A DNA stretch of 64,000 nt, taken from contig NZ_CP007128.1 of assembly GCF_000522985.1 (NCBI RefSeq), positions 310,001 through 374,000 on the forward strand, read 5' to 3'. Source of the stretch: Gemmatirosa kalamazoonensis (GTDB taxonomy: Bacteria > Gemmatimonadota > Gemmatimonadetes > Gemmatimonadales > Gemmatimonadaceae). Below the pieces are notes generated by a model. The model was given only the letters and a program-made list of their open reading frames with translations, made no database searches and was not told the DNA's origin. A program made the position numbers and the translations under genes. Below are positions 23,312 through 31,995 of the stretch, piece after piece (position 1 is the first letter of the stretch; the number at the start of each line of letters is the position of its first letter).

Positions 23312-26300
23312 AACGCACGGCACACGCCCGCCAGAGCACCCACGCGAGCCCCGCCGCCGTCGCCGCGCCGAGCAGCGCGGAGATGGCATCGGCGACCGTC
23401 TCGCCGCCTAACGCGCCGCGCAGCGATGCGGCGAACGTGGCGGCGAGCGCGGCGAACACCCACGACGCGCCGCTCGTCGCGCCGAACCCGCGCGCGAGCG
23501 CGACCACCGCGGCGAGGGCCACGACCGCGACGGCGGCGCTCTCCACCGGCCGCTCGGCACCCGCGCCGGCCATGGTCGCCGCGCAGGCCGCGGCGAGGGC
23601 GAGCGCGCTCCACCACGCGGCGGGGCGTCGAGCGACGACGGCGAGCGCGAGGCCGACGATCGCCGCGGTGGGCGCGACGAGCGCGGTCGGCAGCACGCCG
23701 ATCGCACCGCCGGCCCATGGCAGCAGCTCGGCCGCCGCGGTGCCGCGCGGCACGGGCCATCCGACGACGGCGAGCCGCGCCGCCGCGAACTGCACGGTCG
23801 TGACGCCGATGCCCAACGCGATGCCGTGCAGCGCGGCGACGCGTCGCTCGACGGGGCGCGGCCAGAACGGGATCGCGGTGCGGCGGCGCAGCGCGTCGGT
23901 GAGCGTCCACAGCGCGGCGACGAGCACCGCCGTCGCGCCGCCGAGGATCGCCGCGGACAGCGCGGCCTGCGCGAGGTACGTCGTCCACGGCTGCTCGGTC
24001 GGCCACGCGGCGAGTATCGAGGGGAGTCCGTTCGCCCACGCGCCGATCGACGCCAGCGCCGCGGCGGCGCCGAGCGCGAGGCCGACGCGACGGTCGACCA
24101 GGCGCGGCGCGTCGGCGAGCAGCGGCCGGCGCAGCGCACCGAGGATGAGCCCCACGACGAGCGCGAACAGCGCGATGCCGGCGAGCGCGAGGACGAGCGC
24201 GCGTCGGCTCGCCCGCTCGCGCTCCGCACGCTCGAACGTCTCCGGCAGCCGCACCAGCCGCCTAACGGACACCGCCTCGTCGCCGGCGAGCACCACGCGC
24301 ACGCGTGCCGTCGCCCCCGCCGGCAGCCGCGCCGACGGGTCGTCGTACTCCAGCCGCGTGTCGAGCCGCGCCGGGCGCGGCGTCTGCTCCAGGTCCGCCT
24401 CCCGGAGCGTCACCAACGCGATGCGCGCGCCGGCGAGCGCACGGCGGGCGATGGCGCGCGCGGAATCGGCGGACGGCGCTGCGCCGGCGCGCGCCTCGGG
24501 CACGACCCGCACGACGTCGAGCACGCGCCCGTCGGGGAGCACGCGCACGCGCCACTCCTCCGCGCGCTCGGCGACCGTGCCCGCGGTGCGCGCGTAGCGC
24601 ACGTGCCACCAGCTCGTCGGCAGGTACGTCGTCGCGAGCACCTCGACGGCGCGCGCCGCCGCGTCGCGCCCCTCCGCGCGCAGCAGGAAGCGGCGCACGT
24701 CGCCGTGGGCATCGCCATCGGTGGTGACGAAGCGCCGCAGTCGCGCCGGATCCGCGCCGAACGCGCGTGCCGCGGAATCGGCCGCCGCGATCGCGCGCGC
24801 GGCCGGCGCGCTGAACGCGGGGCCTAACGGCGTCGGGCGGGGCCAGAGCACGCGCGCGAGCAGGCCGACGACGGCGATCGCCAGCGCGGCTCGCGTCACC
24901 ACGGGCGCGGCGCGCGACCGCGCACCGACGGGCGCCTCCGCCGGCACCGGCTCGGGCGCATCCTCGGGCGGCGCCGGACGCCAGTCGCCGAGACGCGGCG
25001 GATCGGGGAGCACCGCGCCCGCGGCGAGCGCGCGGCGGCGCACGAGCCATCCCTGCGCGACGGCGAGCGCCGGCGCCAGCAGCGAGGCGAGGACGACGAG
25101 GAACGTCACGCGGTACGCAGCGCCGCTGCCGTGCAGCGAGAACAGCCCGAACCACGTGAGGTCGTACAGCGCGTGCGCGACGATCGTCGTCGGCAGACCG
25201 ACCCGCACGTAGAGCACCGCCCACAGCGCCGCCTCGAGGAACAGCTCCGCGCCGCGCGAGTACGCGGGCCACGACTGGTAGTTCGCGTGCCCGAAGCCGA
25301 AGACGAGCGCGGTGACGACGATGCCCGACGCCATCCACCGTGCGCGGTGCGCGCGACGCGCGGCCCACAGCGCGAGGAGCGCGAGCGGCACGGCGCGGAA
25401 GATCGACTCCTCCCACGTGCCGGCGAACGTGGCGAGGCCAAGCGCCGTCGCCCACGGCAGCGGCGACGCGATCTGGTTCGGGTCGTCGAGCGTGCCGGTG
25501 GGCACCCACCAGCCGAGCAGCGCGCGGGTCGCGACGTAGAACAGCGTGACGTACGCGAAGCCGAACGTGGCGAGCGCGTAGCCGCCGAGCACTCGGCGCG
25601 CGATCGGCGGGGCGCCGCGGTGGCGCCAGTAGCTCCACCAGTCGTAGTGCGCGGGGAACGCGCGCCGCGTGAGCAGCTCCGCCGCCGCGACGACCCCGGC
25701 GACGAACAGCCCCGCGCCGACGCCGGCCGTGAGCGCCTCGAGCGTGAGCTGCACGACGAACGTCGTCGGCGACGTCGCGGTGTCGTAGTCGAACCAGGCG
25801 CCCGGGATCTGATCGAGCCCCGCGGCGAGGAACAGCACACCGACCACCGCGCCGAGCACCGCCGCGGGGCGCCAGCGGATGCCGTGCTCGCGCAGCTTCA
25901 CGAGCGCGGCGAACGCGGCGACGAGGAAGATCCCCATCGCCGGGATCGTGAGCGACGCGAGGAAGTCGTTCGCCGAGCGCATCTCGCCGTAGCGCCGGAG
26001 GAACGCCTCGGGGATCTCCGCGTACACGCGCACGCCTAACGGCGCGGCGCGCGTGGCGTCCACGCTGTCGCCCGTCACGGTCACCTCGGCGCGCACCGGC
26101 GCCGCGCCCACCCGCGCGCCCGGCCCGCCCGCGACGCGCTCGTACGTGTACGTGCGGTCCACGCGCCCGCTCCTCGGCCGCGTCACGTAGCTCGCGGAGA
26201 CGAAGCGCCAGCGCGCGGGGTCGCCGCCGCCCCAGCGGGCGAGCGTGGTGTCGGCGGTGGCGCGGCCGACGGCGTCCTGCACGGTGGGGCGGCGCTCGTC

Positions 26301-26693
26301 CTGGGCGAGCGTGCGGTCGACGCCGACGAGCCGTCCGTCGGGCGCGAAGCGCACCACCGTCTCGCGCGGGCTGCCCGGCTCGAACAGGCGCACCGCCCAC
26401 GTGTAGACGGCGAGCTCGCGGCCGCGCACGAGCGCGCGGAGCGCATCGGGACCGCCGGCCGCGAGGTCGACGTAGGTGGAGAGCGTGTCGTTCGACTCGA
26501 AGCGCGCCGCGGCGCGGGCGGCTGGCGGGGCGAGCCGGTCGCGCGCCGCGAGGGTGCGTGCGCGCGCAATCGCGTCTTCGCGGTCGAGGCGCAGCCCGAC
26601 GTCGACGAGGGGGTAGGCGCGGTCGAACAGGGCGAGCGTGACGGCGACGCAGACCGCGGCGAGCGCGGCGACGACCAGGGCGCGGCGTGGCAT
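23310..26693 (-). CDS. Very large CPBP intramembrane protease with duplicated ectodomain
   Basis: A 1127-residue membrane protein. After one N-terminal helix there is an extracytoplasmic domain (about 30-230) with PepSY-like features such as FAPDGRLVGVDR. A multi-helix CPBP/Abi core follows, with motif 1 EESIFR, motif 2 FGFGHANY and motif 3 HALYD, the Glu/His residues that define this glutamic-type protease family. A second helix and a second ectodomain similar to the first (RVLPDGRVLDVVRV) occupy about 690-880, and 6-7 further helices end the chain. CPBP proteins are usually 200-300 residues. ATG 26693 was preferred over an upstream TTG at 26765. Substrate is unknown. Confidence 0.82.
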   Translation of the reverse strand: MPRRALVVAALAAVCVAVTLALFDRAYPLVDVGLRLDREDAIARARTLAARDRLAPPAARAAARFESNDTLSTYVDLAAGGPDALRALVRGRELAVYTWAVRLFEPGSPRETVVRFAPDGRLVGVDRTLAQDERRPTVQDAVGRATADTTLARWGGGDPARWRFVSASYVTRPRSGRVDRTYTYERVAGGPGARVGAAPVRAEVTVTGDSVDATRAAPLGVRVYAEIPEAFLRRYGEMRSANDFLASLTIPAMGIFLVAAFAALVKLREHGIRWRPAAVLGAVVGVLFLAAGLDQIPGAWFDYDTATSPTTFVVQLTLEALTAGVGAGLFVAGVVAAAELLTRRAFPAHYDWWSYWRHRGAPPIARRVLGGYALATFGFAYVTLFYVATRALLGWWVPTGTLDDPNQIASPLPWATALGLATFAGTWEESIFRAVPLALLALWAARRAHRARWMASGIVVTALVFGFGHANYQSWPAYSRGAELFLEAALWAVLYVRVGLPTTIVAHALYDLTWFGLFSLHGSGAAYRVTFLVVLASLLAPALAVAQGWLVRRRALAAGAVLPDPPRLGDWRPAPPEDAPEPVPAEAPVGARSRAAPVVTRAALAIAVVGLLARVLWPRPTPLGPAFSAPAARAIAAADSAARAFGADPARLRRFVTTDGDAHGDVRRFLLRAEGRDAAARAVEVLATTYLPTSWWHVRYARTAGTVAERAEEWRVRVLPDGRVLDVVRVVPEARAGAAPSADSARAIARRALAGARIALVTLREADLEQTPRPARLDTRLEYDDPSARLPAGATARVRVVLAGDEAVSVRRLVRLPETFERAERERASRRALVLALAGIALFALVVGLILGALRRPLLADAPRLVDRRVGLALGAAAALASIGAWANGLPSILAAWPTEQPWTTYLAQAALSAAILGGATAVLVAALWTLTDALRRRTAIPFWPRPVERRVAALHGIALGIGVTTVQFAAARLAVVGWPVPRGTAAAELLPWAGGAIGVLPTALVAPTAAIVGLALAVVARRPAAWWSALALAAACAATMAGAGAERPVESAAVAVVALAAVVALARGFGATSGASWVFAALAATFAASLRGALGGETVADAISALLGAATAAGLAWVLWRACAVR

Positions 26694-26776
26694 GCGCGGG
26701 AGAAGGCGTTCGAAACGAGGGGCGGCGCGTCGGAATGGTACCGTCTTCGCGTTCCGTCCCAGCAACCATGGGCGAA

Positions 26777-26793
26777 GGGGGGGGAGCCCCCCC
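26777..26793. repeat. G8-AG-C7 homopolymer hairpin
   Basis: Eight G, then AG, then seven C lie in the 135-base divergent gap between the CPBP and GH15 genes, 35 bases before the GH15 start. Such a tract is prone to slippage and could fold in the GH15 leader. Confidence 0.6.
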
Positions 26794-26828
26794 AGGACCT
26801 AGTCCCCGCGAGAGCCACTCCCGACGTC

Positions 26829-28637
26829 GTGACTGCCAGGATCGAAGACTACGCGCTCATCGGCGACTGCGAGACCGCTGCCCTCGTCTCGCGCACCGGC
26901 TCCATCGACTGGCTCTGCTGGCCGCGCTTCGATTCCGGCGCCGTGTTCGCCGCGCTGCTCGGCCGCCCCGAGAACGGGCGGTGGCACCTCGCGCCCGCCG
27001 ACGCCGGCGCGCGCAGCACGCGCCGGTACCGCGAGGGGACGCTCATCCTGGAGACCGAGTTCGAGACCGCCGACGGCGCCGTCACGCTGGTCGACTTCAT
27101 GCCGCCGCGCGGCACCACCTCCGACCTGGTCCGCATGGTCGTCGGCAAGCGCGGACGCGTGGCGATGCACATGGAGCTCGTGCTGCGCTTCGGCTACGGG
27201 GCGCTCGTGCCGTGGGTGAGCCGGCTCCCGGACGGTGCGCTGCGCGCCATCGCCGGCCCGGACATGGTCGTGCTGCGCACCGAGGTCCCGGTGCGCGGCG
27301 AGTCGCTCACCACGGTCGCTGACTTCGAGGTCGGCGAGGGCGAGACGCGGTCGTTCGTGCTCGCCTACGGGCCGTCGCATCTCGACCCGCCGAACCATTG
27401 CGAGCCGCAGTCGGCGCTCGCCGACACGCAGACGTTCTGGAACGACTGGGATGCGCGCTGCACCTACGACGGCGACTGGAAGGAGGCGGTGCGCCGGTCG
27501 CTCGTCACGCTGAAGGCGCTGACGTTCCGGCCGACGGGCGGCATCGTCGCCGCGCCGACGACGTCGCTCCCCGAGCAGCTCGGCGGCACGCGCAACTGGG
27601 ACTACCGCTACTGCTGGCTGCGCGACGCGACGCTCACGCTGCTCGCGCTCATGGGCGCCGGCTACTACGACGAGGCATCGGCGTGGCGCGACTGGCTGCT
27701 GCGCGCGGCGGCGGGCAGCCCGTCGCAGCTGCAGATCATGTATGGCATCGCGGGCGAGCGGCACCTCATCGAGTGGACGGCGCCGTGGCTTCCCGGCTAC
27801 GAGAACTCGAAGCCGGTGCGCGTCGGCAACGCGGCGCACGCGCAGCGGCAGCTCGACGTCTACGGCGAGGTGCTCGACGCGCTGCATCAGGCGCGGCAGG
27901 GCGGCATCGCGTCGGACGCCGACGGCTGGTCGCTCGAGTGCGCGCTCGTGAAGTACGTCGAGCAGATCTGGACGCAGCCCGACGAGGGGATCTGGGAAGT
28001 GCGCGGCGGGCCGCAGCACTTCACGCACTCGAAGGTGATGGCGTGGGTCGCGGTGGACCGCGCGCTGAAGAGCGCCGCGCAGTTCCATCTCGAAGCGCCG
28101 GTCGACCGGTGGCGCACGCTGCGCGACGCGATCCACGCCGACGTGTGCCGCCACGGCTACGATGCGTCGTTAGGCAGCTTCGTGCAGGCGTACGGCTCGC
28201 ACCAGCTCGACGCGAGCCTGCTGCTGCTGCCGATCGTCGGCTTCCTGCCGCCGGAGGATCCGCGGGTGCGCGGCACGGTCGCGGCGATCGAGCGGCGGCT
28301 GCTCGTCGACGGCGGCGTCGTGATGCGCTACGACTCCGAGCACACCGCCGACGGGCTGCCGCCGGGCGAGGGCGCGTTCCTCGCGTGCAGCTTCTGGCTC
28401 GCCGACAACTACGTGCTGCAGGGGCGCCGCGACGACGCGTGCCGCCTGTTCGAGCGGCTGCTCGCGCTGCGCAACGACGTCGGCCTGCTGGCCGAGGAGT
28501 GGGACCCGCGCACGCAGCGCTTCACGGGCAACTTCCCGCAGGCGTTCCCGCACGTGGCGCTCGTCGGCACCGCGATGAACCTGTCGCGCCGCGAGGAGCA
28601 GCCGCAGAAGCCGGTGGAGCAGCGGGCGAGCACGTGA
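26829..28637 (+). CDS. Glycoside hydrolase family 15 protein (glucoamylase/trehalase-like)
   Basis: A 602-residue cytoplasmic enzyme starting at GTG 26829. The N-terminal segment IEDYALIGDCETAALVSR, followed by SIDWLCWPRFDS, and the central RNWDYRYCWLRDATLTL are classic for the bacterial GH15 group that includes mycobacterial-type trehalases and dextrin glucosidases. The (alpha/alpha)6 catalytic half runs from about residue 220 to the end. A late EGAFLACSFWLADNY segment probably carries the second catalytic acid. It hydrolyses alpha-glucosidic bonds; trehalose versus maltodextrin cannot be told from sequence. It is followed by the GCGTGGCT repeat array. Confidence 0.92.
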   Translation: MTARIEDYALIGDCETAALVSRTGSIDWLCWPRFDSGAVFAALLGRPENGRWHLAPADAGARSTRRYREGTLILETEFETADGAVTLVDFMPPRGTTSDLVRMVVGKRGRVAMHMELVLRFGYGALVPWVSRLPDGALRAIAGPDMVVLRTEVPVRGESLTTVADFEVGEGETRSFVLAYGPSHLDPPNHCEPQSALADTQTFWNDWDARCTYDGDWKEAVRRSLVTLKALTFRPTGGIVAAPTTSLPEQLGGTRNWDYRYCWLRDATLTLLALMGAGYYDEASAWRDWLLRAAAGSPSQLQIMYGIAGERHLIEWTAPWLPGYENSKPVRVGNAAHAQRQLDVYGEVLDALHQARQGGIASDADGWSLECALVKYVEQIWTQPDEGIWEVRGGPQHFTHSKVMAWVAVDRALKSAAQFHLEAPVDRWRTLRDAIHADVCRHGYDASLGSFVQAYGSHQLDASLLLLPIVGFLPPEDPRVRGTVAAIERRLLVDGGVVMRYDSEHTADGLPPGEGAFLACSFWLADNYVLQGRRDDACRLFERLLALRNDVGLLAEEWDPRTQRFTGNFPQAFPHVALVGTAMNLSRREEQPQKPVEQRAST

Positions 28638-28643
28638 GTGGGT

Positions 28644-28707
28644 GCGTGGCTGCGTGGCTGCGTGGCTGCGTGGCTGCGTGGCTGCGTGGCTGCGTGGCTG
28701 CGTGGCT
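28644..28707 (+). repeat. Eight tandem copies of GCGTGGCT
   Basis: Eight exact 8-base units begin 6 bases after the GH15 stop and are followed by a degenerate ninth. The complementary array stands at 29211-29248, on the other side of the four-helix gene, so the two form inverted arms around it. Confidence 0.9.
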
Positions 28708-28776
28708 GCGTGGGCTCGGACGACTCGTGCGTCGGAATGACTCTGTTCGCACGGCCGCGCACGGGACCTTGCAGGC

Positions 28777-29208
28777 ATGGATATTCGCCTACCCTCGCTC
28801 GAGCAGTGGCTTGCCGGACCACGTGCCGATGTCCGCGGCGATCCGGTTTGGCGTCTTCCGGCATACCAGAACGCGCTCTTTGCCGCCGACGTCGCATGGC
28901 CCGACGTGTTGCTCCTCTCGAAACATCCAGTCACTGCGCCGATCGCAGGACAGCTTTACCGCGCACTCGGTTCAGTCGGTGCCAACCTGAGTGAGGGCTA
29001 CAGTCGCAGCTCGGGTCGCGACCGCGTTCGGCTGTACGAGTACTCGCTCGGCTCGGCACGAGAGAGCGTCGTCTGGTATCGTCTCGGCCTGCCGCTACTC
29101 GGTCACGAGATCGTGCAGCATCGTCAGGACACGCTCGAGCGCATCATACGCATGCTGCTCATCACCATTCCGCGCGAGAGGCATCGCAACCTCGGCCGCG
29201 ACTCGTGA
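28777..29208 (+). CDS. Four-helix bundle protein (S23 / 23S IVS family)
   Basis: A 143-residue protein of the four-helix bundle family first seen in 23S rRNA intervening sequences (related in fold to Avd). The diagnostic part is LYRALGSVGANLSEGYSR, then an ESVVWYRLGLPL helix. It differs from its surroundings: its GC content is about 62% by hand count, clearly lower than its neighbours, and it is bracketed by inverted arrays of an 8-base repeat. No reverse transcriptase or variable repeat accompanies it, so a diversity-generating role is unsupported. Function is unknown; it looks like an acquired cassette. Confidence 0.8.
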   Translation: MDIRLPSLEQWLAGPRADVRGDPVWRLPAYQNALFAADVAWPDVLLLSKHPVTAPIAGQLYRALGSVGANLSEGYSRSSGRDRVRLYEYSLGSARESVVWYRLGLPLLGHEIVQHRQDTLERIIRMLLITIPRERHRNLGRDS

Positions 29209-29210
29209 CG

Positions 29211-29248
29211 CCACGCAGCCACGCAGCCACGCAGCCACGCACCCACGC
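29211..29248 (-). repeat. Inverted array of AGCCACGC units
   Basis: Three exact and two partial units complementary to the array at 28644-28707 lie between the four-helix stop and the stop of the convergent M28 gene. They can serve as terminator sequence in both directions or pair with the distant array. Confidence 0.85.
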
Positions 29249-29249
29249 T

Positions 29250-30929
29250 TCACTGCCGACACGGCGCATTCGGGTCCGGCTTCGGCGCATCGAGCGGCGG
29301 GCGCGCGTCGGCGTTCGCGATGGAGCCCGCCGCGTCGTACACGAGGCGCGACACCCGGGCGAGGTCGCGATAGCTGATGTACTGCGCCTCGTCGGTCACC
29401 TGGTGATAGTCCTGGTGCTCGCCGCGCGACATCGCGAGCGACGGGATGCCATAGCGCGCGTAGCTGTAGTGGTCCGCCCGGCAGTAGTACTGCAGCGGAT
29501 GCCCCGGCTGATCGTAGGTGTAGTCGAACACGAACGGGATCGGCTGGCGCGCGTTCGCCGCCTCCACCATCTCGCCGAACGCGCGCGACAGCCGCTTCGC
29601 GCCGACCACCTCGAGGTACGCGTCGCCGCCGGCGCCGGTGCCGCCGCGCGGGAAGTCGTGCACCGTGCCCCGCCCCACCATGTCCTGGTCGATCTCGGCC
29701 ACGATGGAGTCGCGCGGCACCGTCGGATGATCGGCGAACCAGCGCGAGCCGAGCAGACCGGCCTCCTCGCCGGTGTGGCTCACGAACAGGATCGACCGCC
29801 GCGGCCGCTGCTCCGGCGTGCCGCGGGCCATGCGCTCGGCGATCTCGAGGATCGACACGGTGCCGGAGCCGTCGTCGTCGGCGCCGTTGCGGATCGAGTC
29901 GGGGCGCGCACGGTTCGCGCGACGCAGGCTGTCGAGGATCGTGTGGATGCGCCGCCACTCCTCGGCCGTCGGCTCGCGCGGCGGCGAGTCGGCGCCCATC
30001 GGTCGCACCACGGTGTTGAACGCGCGCAGCGAGTCGTGGTCGACGGGGCTGTGGTCGAACCCCACGTGGTCGTTGTGCGCGGTGAGCGACACGTACTCCC
30101 CGCGCAGCGACGGGTCGCGCCCGCGCAGCACCGCGACGACGTTGCGCGCCGGGAACGCGACGGGCGTGCGCGCGATGTCGAAGTGGCCGCTGAGGGCGCG
30201 CCCGGATGCGCCCGGCGCCGAGGGCGCCGAGGTGCCTAACATCGCTCCCGCCGCGGCGCGCGAGATCCAGAGCACGGGGACCACGCGCGGGTTGCGCGCG
30301 GTGTCGGCCACGGGGCGCCCCTCGCGCAGCCGGGCGATCGTCTCGGCGCCGATCTGCTCCAGCGCGACGAGCGCCACGGCCCGCGCGTCGCGCCAGTTCG
30401 CGGTCATGAATGCGAGGCCGCGCATCGACACGCCCGGCGGCAGGTCGAGCACGACGACCTTGCCCGCGGCCTGCTCGGCCGAGATCCAGCGCGCGGGATC
30501 GTTCGCCGGTCCGCCGTAGACGACCGGCGCGCCGTCGAGCACGCGCGGCGCCGCGCCGATGCTCGCCGGCACGAAGTCGCGGCCTAACGTCAGCGCGACG
30601 CCGCCAGCATCGAGTCGCGACGTGGCGTCGATCGCGGCGCGCCAGAACGGGACGGTCTGGAAGTACGTGCCGTTCTCCCCGGCGGGCTCGAGCCCGAGCC
30701 GACGGAACTCCGCGGCGATGTACTCGGCGGCCTGGTACGCGCCCGCGCTGCCCGTCTCGCGGCCCATCAGCGAGTCGTCGGCGATCAGGAAGAGGCGGCG
30801 CCGCAGATCGGCCTCGGTGATGTCCGGCGACGTCGCGGTGACAGGAGCGGGCGCGCGGGGGTGCGCGCAAGCGGCGAGCGAGTGAAGCGCGAGGAGCGCG
30901 ATCGTGGCGGCGCGGCGCGGCAGGGACAT
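29250..30929 (-). CDS. M28-family zinc aminopeptidase lipoprotein
   Basis: A 559-residue exported peptidase. The signal peptide ends in a lipobox-like LAAC, so it is probably anchored to a membrane. A PA-type insert domain sits around residues 140-230. The M28 zinc and catalytic residues are readable: H and D in TAHNDHVGF, D in NGADDDGSGT, the Glu pair in SHTGEEAGLL, a later Asp in IDQDMVGRG, and H in EHQDYHQV. It would remove N-terminal residues from peptides outside the cytoplasm. It ends convergent to the four-helix cassette. Confidence 0.92.
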   Translation of the reverse strand: MSLPRRAATIALLALHSLAACAHPRAPAPVTATSPDITEADLRRRLFLIADDSLMGRETGSAGAYQAAEYIAAEFRRLGLEPAGENGTYFQTVPFWRAAIDATSRLDAGGVALTLGRDFVPASIGAAPRVLDGAPVVYGGPANDPARWISAEQAAGKVVVLDLPPGVSMRGLAFMTANWRDARAVALVALEQIGAETIARLREGRPVADTARNPRVVPVLWISRAAAGAMLGTSAPSAPGASGRALSGHFDIARTPVAFPARNVVAVLRGRDPSLRGEYVSLTAHNDHVGFDHSPVDHDSLRAFNTVVRPMGADSPPREPTAEEWRRIHTILDSLRRANRARPDSIRNGADDDGSGTVSILEIAERMARGTPEQRPRRSILFVSHTGEEAGLLGSRWFADHPTVPRDSIVAEIDQDMVGRGTVHDFPRGGTGAGGDAYLEVVGAKRLSRAFGEMVEAANARQPIPFVFDYTYDQPGHPLQYYCRADHYSYARYGIPSLAMSRGEHQDYHQVTDEAQYISYRDLARVSRLVYDAAGSIANADARPPLDAPKPDPNAPCRQ

Positions 30930-31006
30930 GGCGGGTGTCGTCGAGAGCTCGGATGCACTACACCCACTACGCAACACGCGATCGCGCCGTCCGCAATGCG
31001 CGCTCG

Positions 31007-31807
31007 TCACTCCCGCATCGGATGCCCCTCGAAGAACGCCCAGATCGCGCCCGTCGCGTCGAGCGGCGAGGCGCGCACGGCGGGGTCGGACGGGTCGCCG
31101 GGCCAGCCGTGGCCGACGGTCCACAGCACGTCGAGCACGACGTCGGCGCCGGCCGCGCAGCCGCCCCACGCGCGCGTCGTCACGCCCGGCCCCTGCACCG
31201 CCGCCGGCGACGGCGCGCAGCCATTGCGCGCGGTCCACGAGGCCACCCAGCCCTCCGCCGCCGACACCGGCGCGAGCCGGTCGCGCGCGCCGTGGATCGC
31301 GAGCACCGGCACCGGCTGCGACGCCGCGCACGTCGCGTCGACGCGGTAGACGCCGGCGACGGTCGCGATCGCGGCGAACAGGTCGCTCATCGCGCACCCC
31401 GCACGCTCGGCCATCGTCGCGCCGTTCGACACGCCGGTCGCGTACACGCGCCGCGGGTCGATGCGCACGCGCCGCTCGACCTCGGCGACGACCGCGCGCA
31501 CGAACCGCTCGTCGCCGTCGTCGGCCCGCCAGTGCCGTGCGCGCCCCTCGGGGTACACGACGACGAATCCCTCGCGGTCGGCGAGCGCGGAGAGCCCGCT
31601 CGCCCGCTCCTGCCGCTCCGCGCTCGACCCCGCGGCATGGAACGCGACGACGAGCGGCAGCGGCTCGTTAGGCGCCCCGCGCGGCACGTGCAGCCGGTAG
31701 CGGCGCTCGATGCCGTTCACGCGCACCGTCGCCATCGTCGACGTCGTGACGTCGGCCGCGGCGCGGGCGCTCGGCACGGCCGCGAGCGCGAGCAGGAGCA
31801 CGAGCAT
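31007..31807 (-). CDS. Secreted PHB-depolymerase-like esterase
   Basis: A 266-residue alpha/beta hydrolase of the LpqC/poly(3-hydroxybutyrate) depolymerase family. ATG 31807 gives a signal peptide (LVLLLALAAVPSARA). The nucleophile motif is TGVSNGAT, an early AFHAAGSS forms the oxyanion region, and VLAIHGARDRLAPV plus VGHGWPGD supply the Asp and His. It has several cysteines that could form disulphides. Related enzymes include feruloyl esterases, so polymer or plant ester substrates are both possible. Its start is flanked by the nested palindrome at 31811-31983. Confidence 0.88.
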   Translation of the reverse strand: MLVLLLALAAVPSARAAADVTTSTMATVRVNGIERRYRLHVPRGAPNEPLPLVVAFHAAGSSAERQERASGLSALADREGFVVVYPEGRARHWRADDGDERFVRAVVAEVERRVRIDPRRVYATGVSNGATMAERAGCAMSDLFAAIATVAGVYRVDATCAASQPVPVLAIHGARDRLAPVSAAEGWVASWTARNGCAPSPAAVQGPGVTTRAWGGCAAGADVVLDVLWTVGHGWPGDPSDPAVRASPLDATGAIWAFFEGHPMRE

Positions 31808-31810
31808 GCT

Positions 31811-31983
31811 CACGCGGAGCCGCGGAGGGCGCGGAGAACTGCCGCTTCGAATCGAACCGCAGAGGACGCAGAGGATCGCAGAGGAGCACCACTTGCTGTT
31901 GGTTTCCTCTGCGGCCCTCTGCGCCCTCTGCGGTTCGATCGCACGGCAAAGACAGCTCTCCGCGTGCTCCGCGGCTCCGCGTG
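31811..31983 (-). terminator. Two-layer nested palindrome
   Basis: An outer inverted repeat (31811-31841 with 31953-31983, CACGCGGAGCCGCGGAG family, about three mismatches) encloses an inner one (31851-31885 with 31905-31939, CAGAGG family, 35 bp with about three mismatches). It lies just 3' of the aldo/keto reductase gene and abuts the start of the esterase gene. Confidence 0.8.
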
Positions 31984-31995
31984 AGACGAAACGAG

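Noticed and set aside
20974-24597. Very long open frame on the plus strand (about 1200 codons)
   Set aside because: It is antisense to two well-recognised genes and has the Arg/Ala/His-rich composition of GC-rich shadow frames.
28644-28707. Regular array that might be a CRISPR
   Set aside because: The 8-base units follow each other without spacers, so there is no repeat-spacer structure.
28777-29208. Four-helix protein as Avd of a diversity-generating retroelement
   Set aside because: No reverse transcriptase, template repeat or variable repeat is seen within the window.
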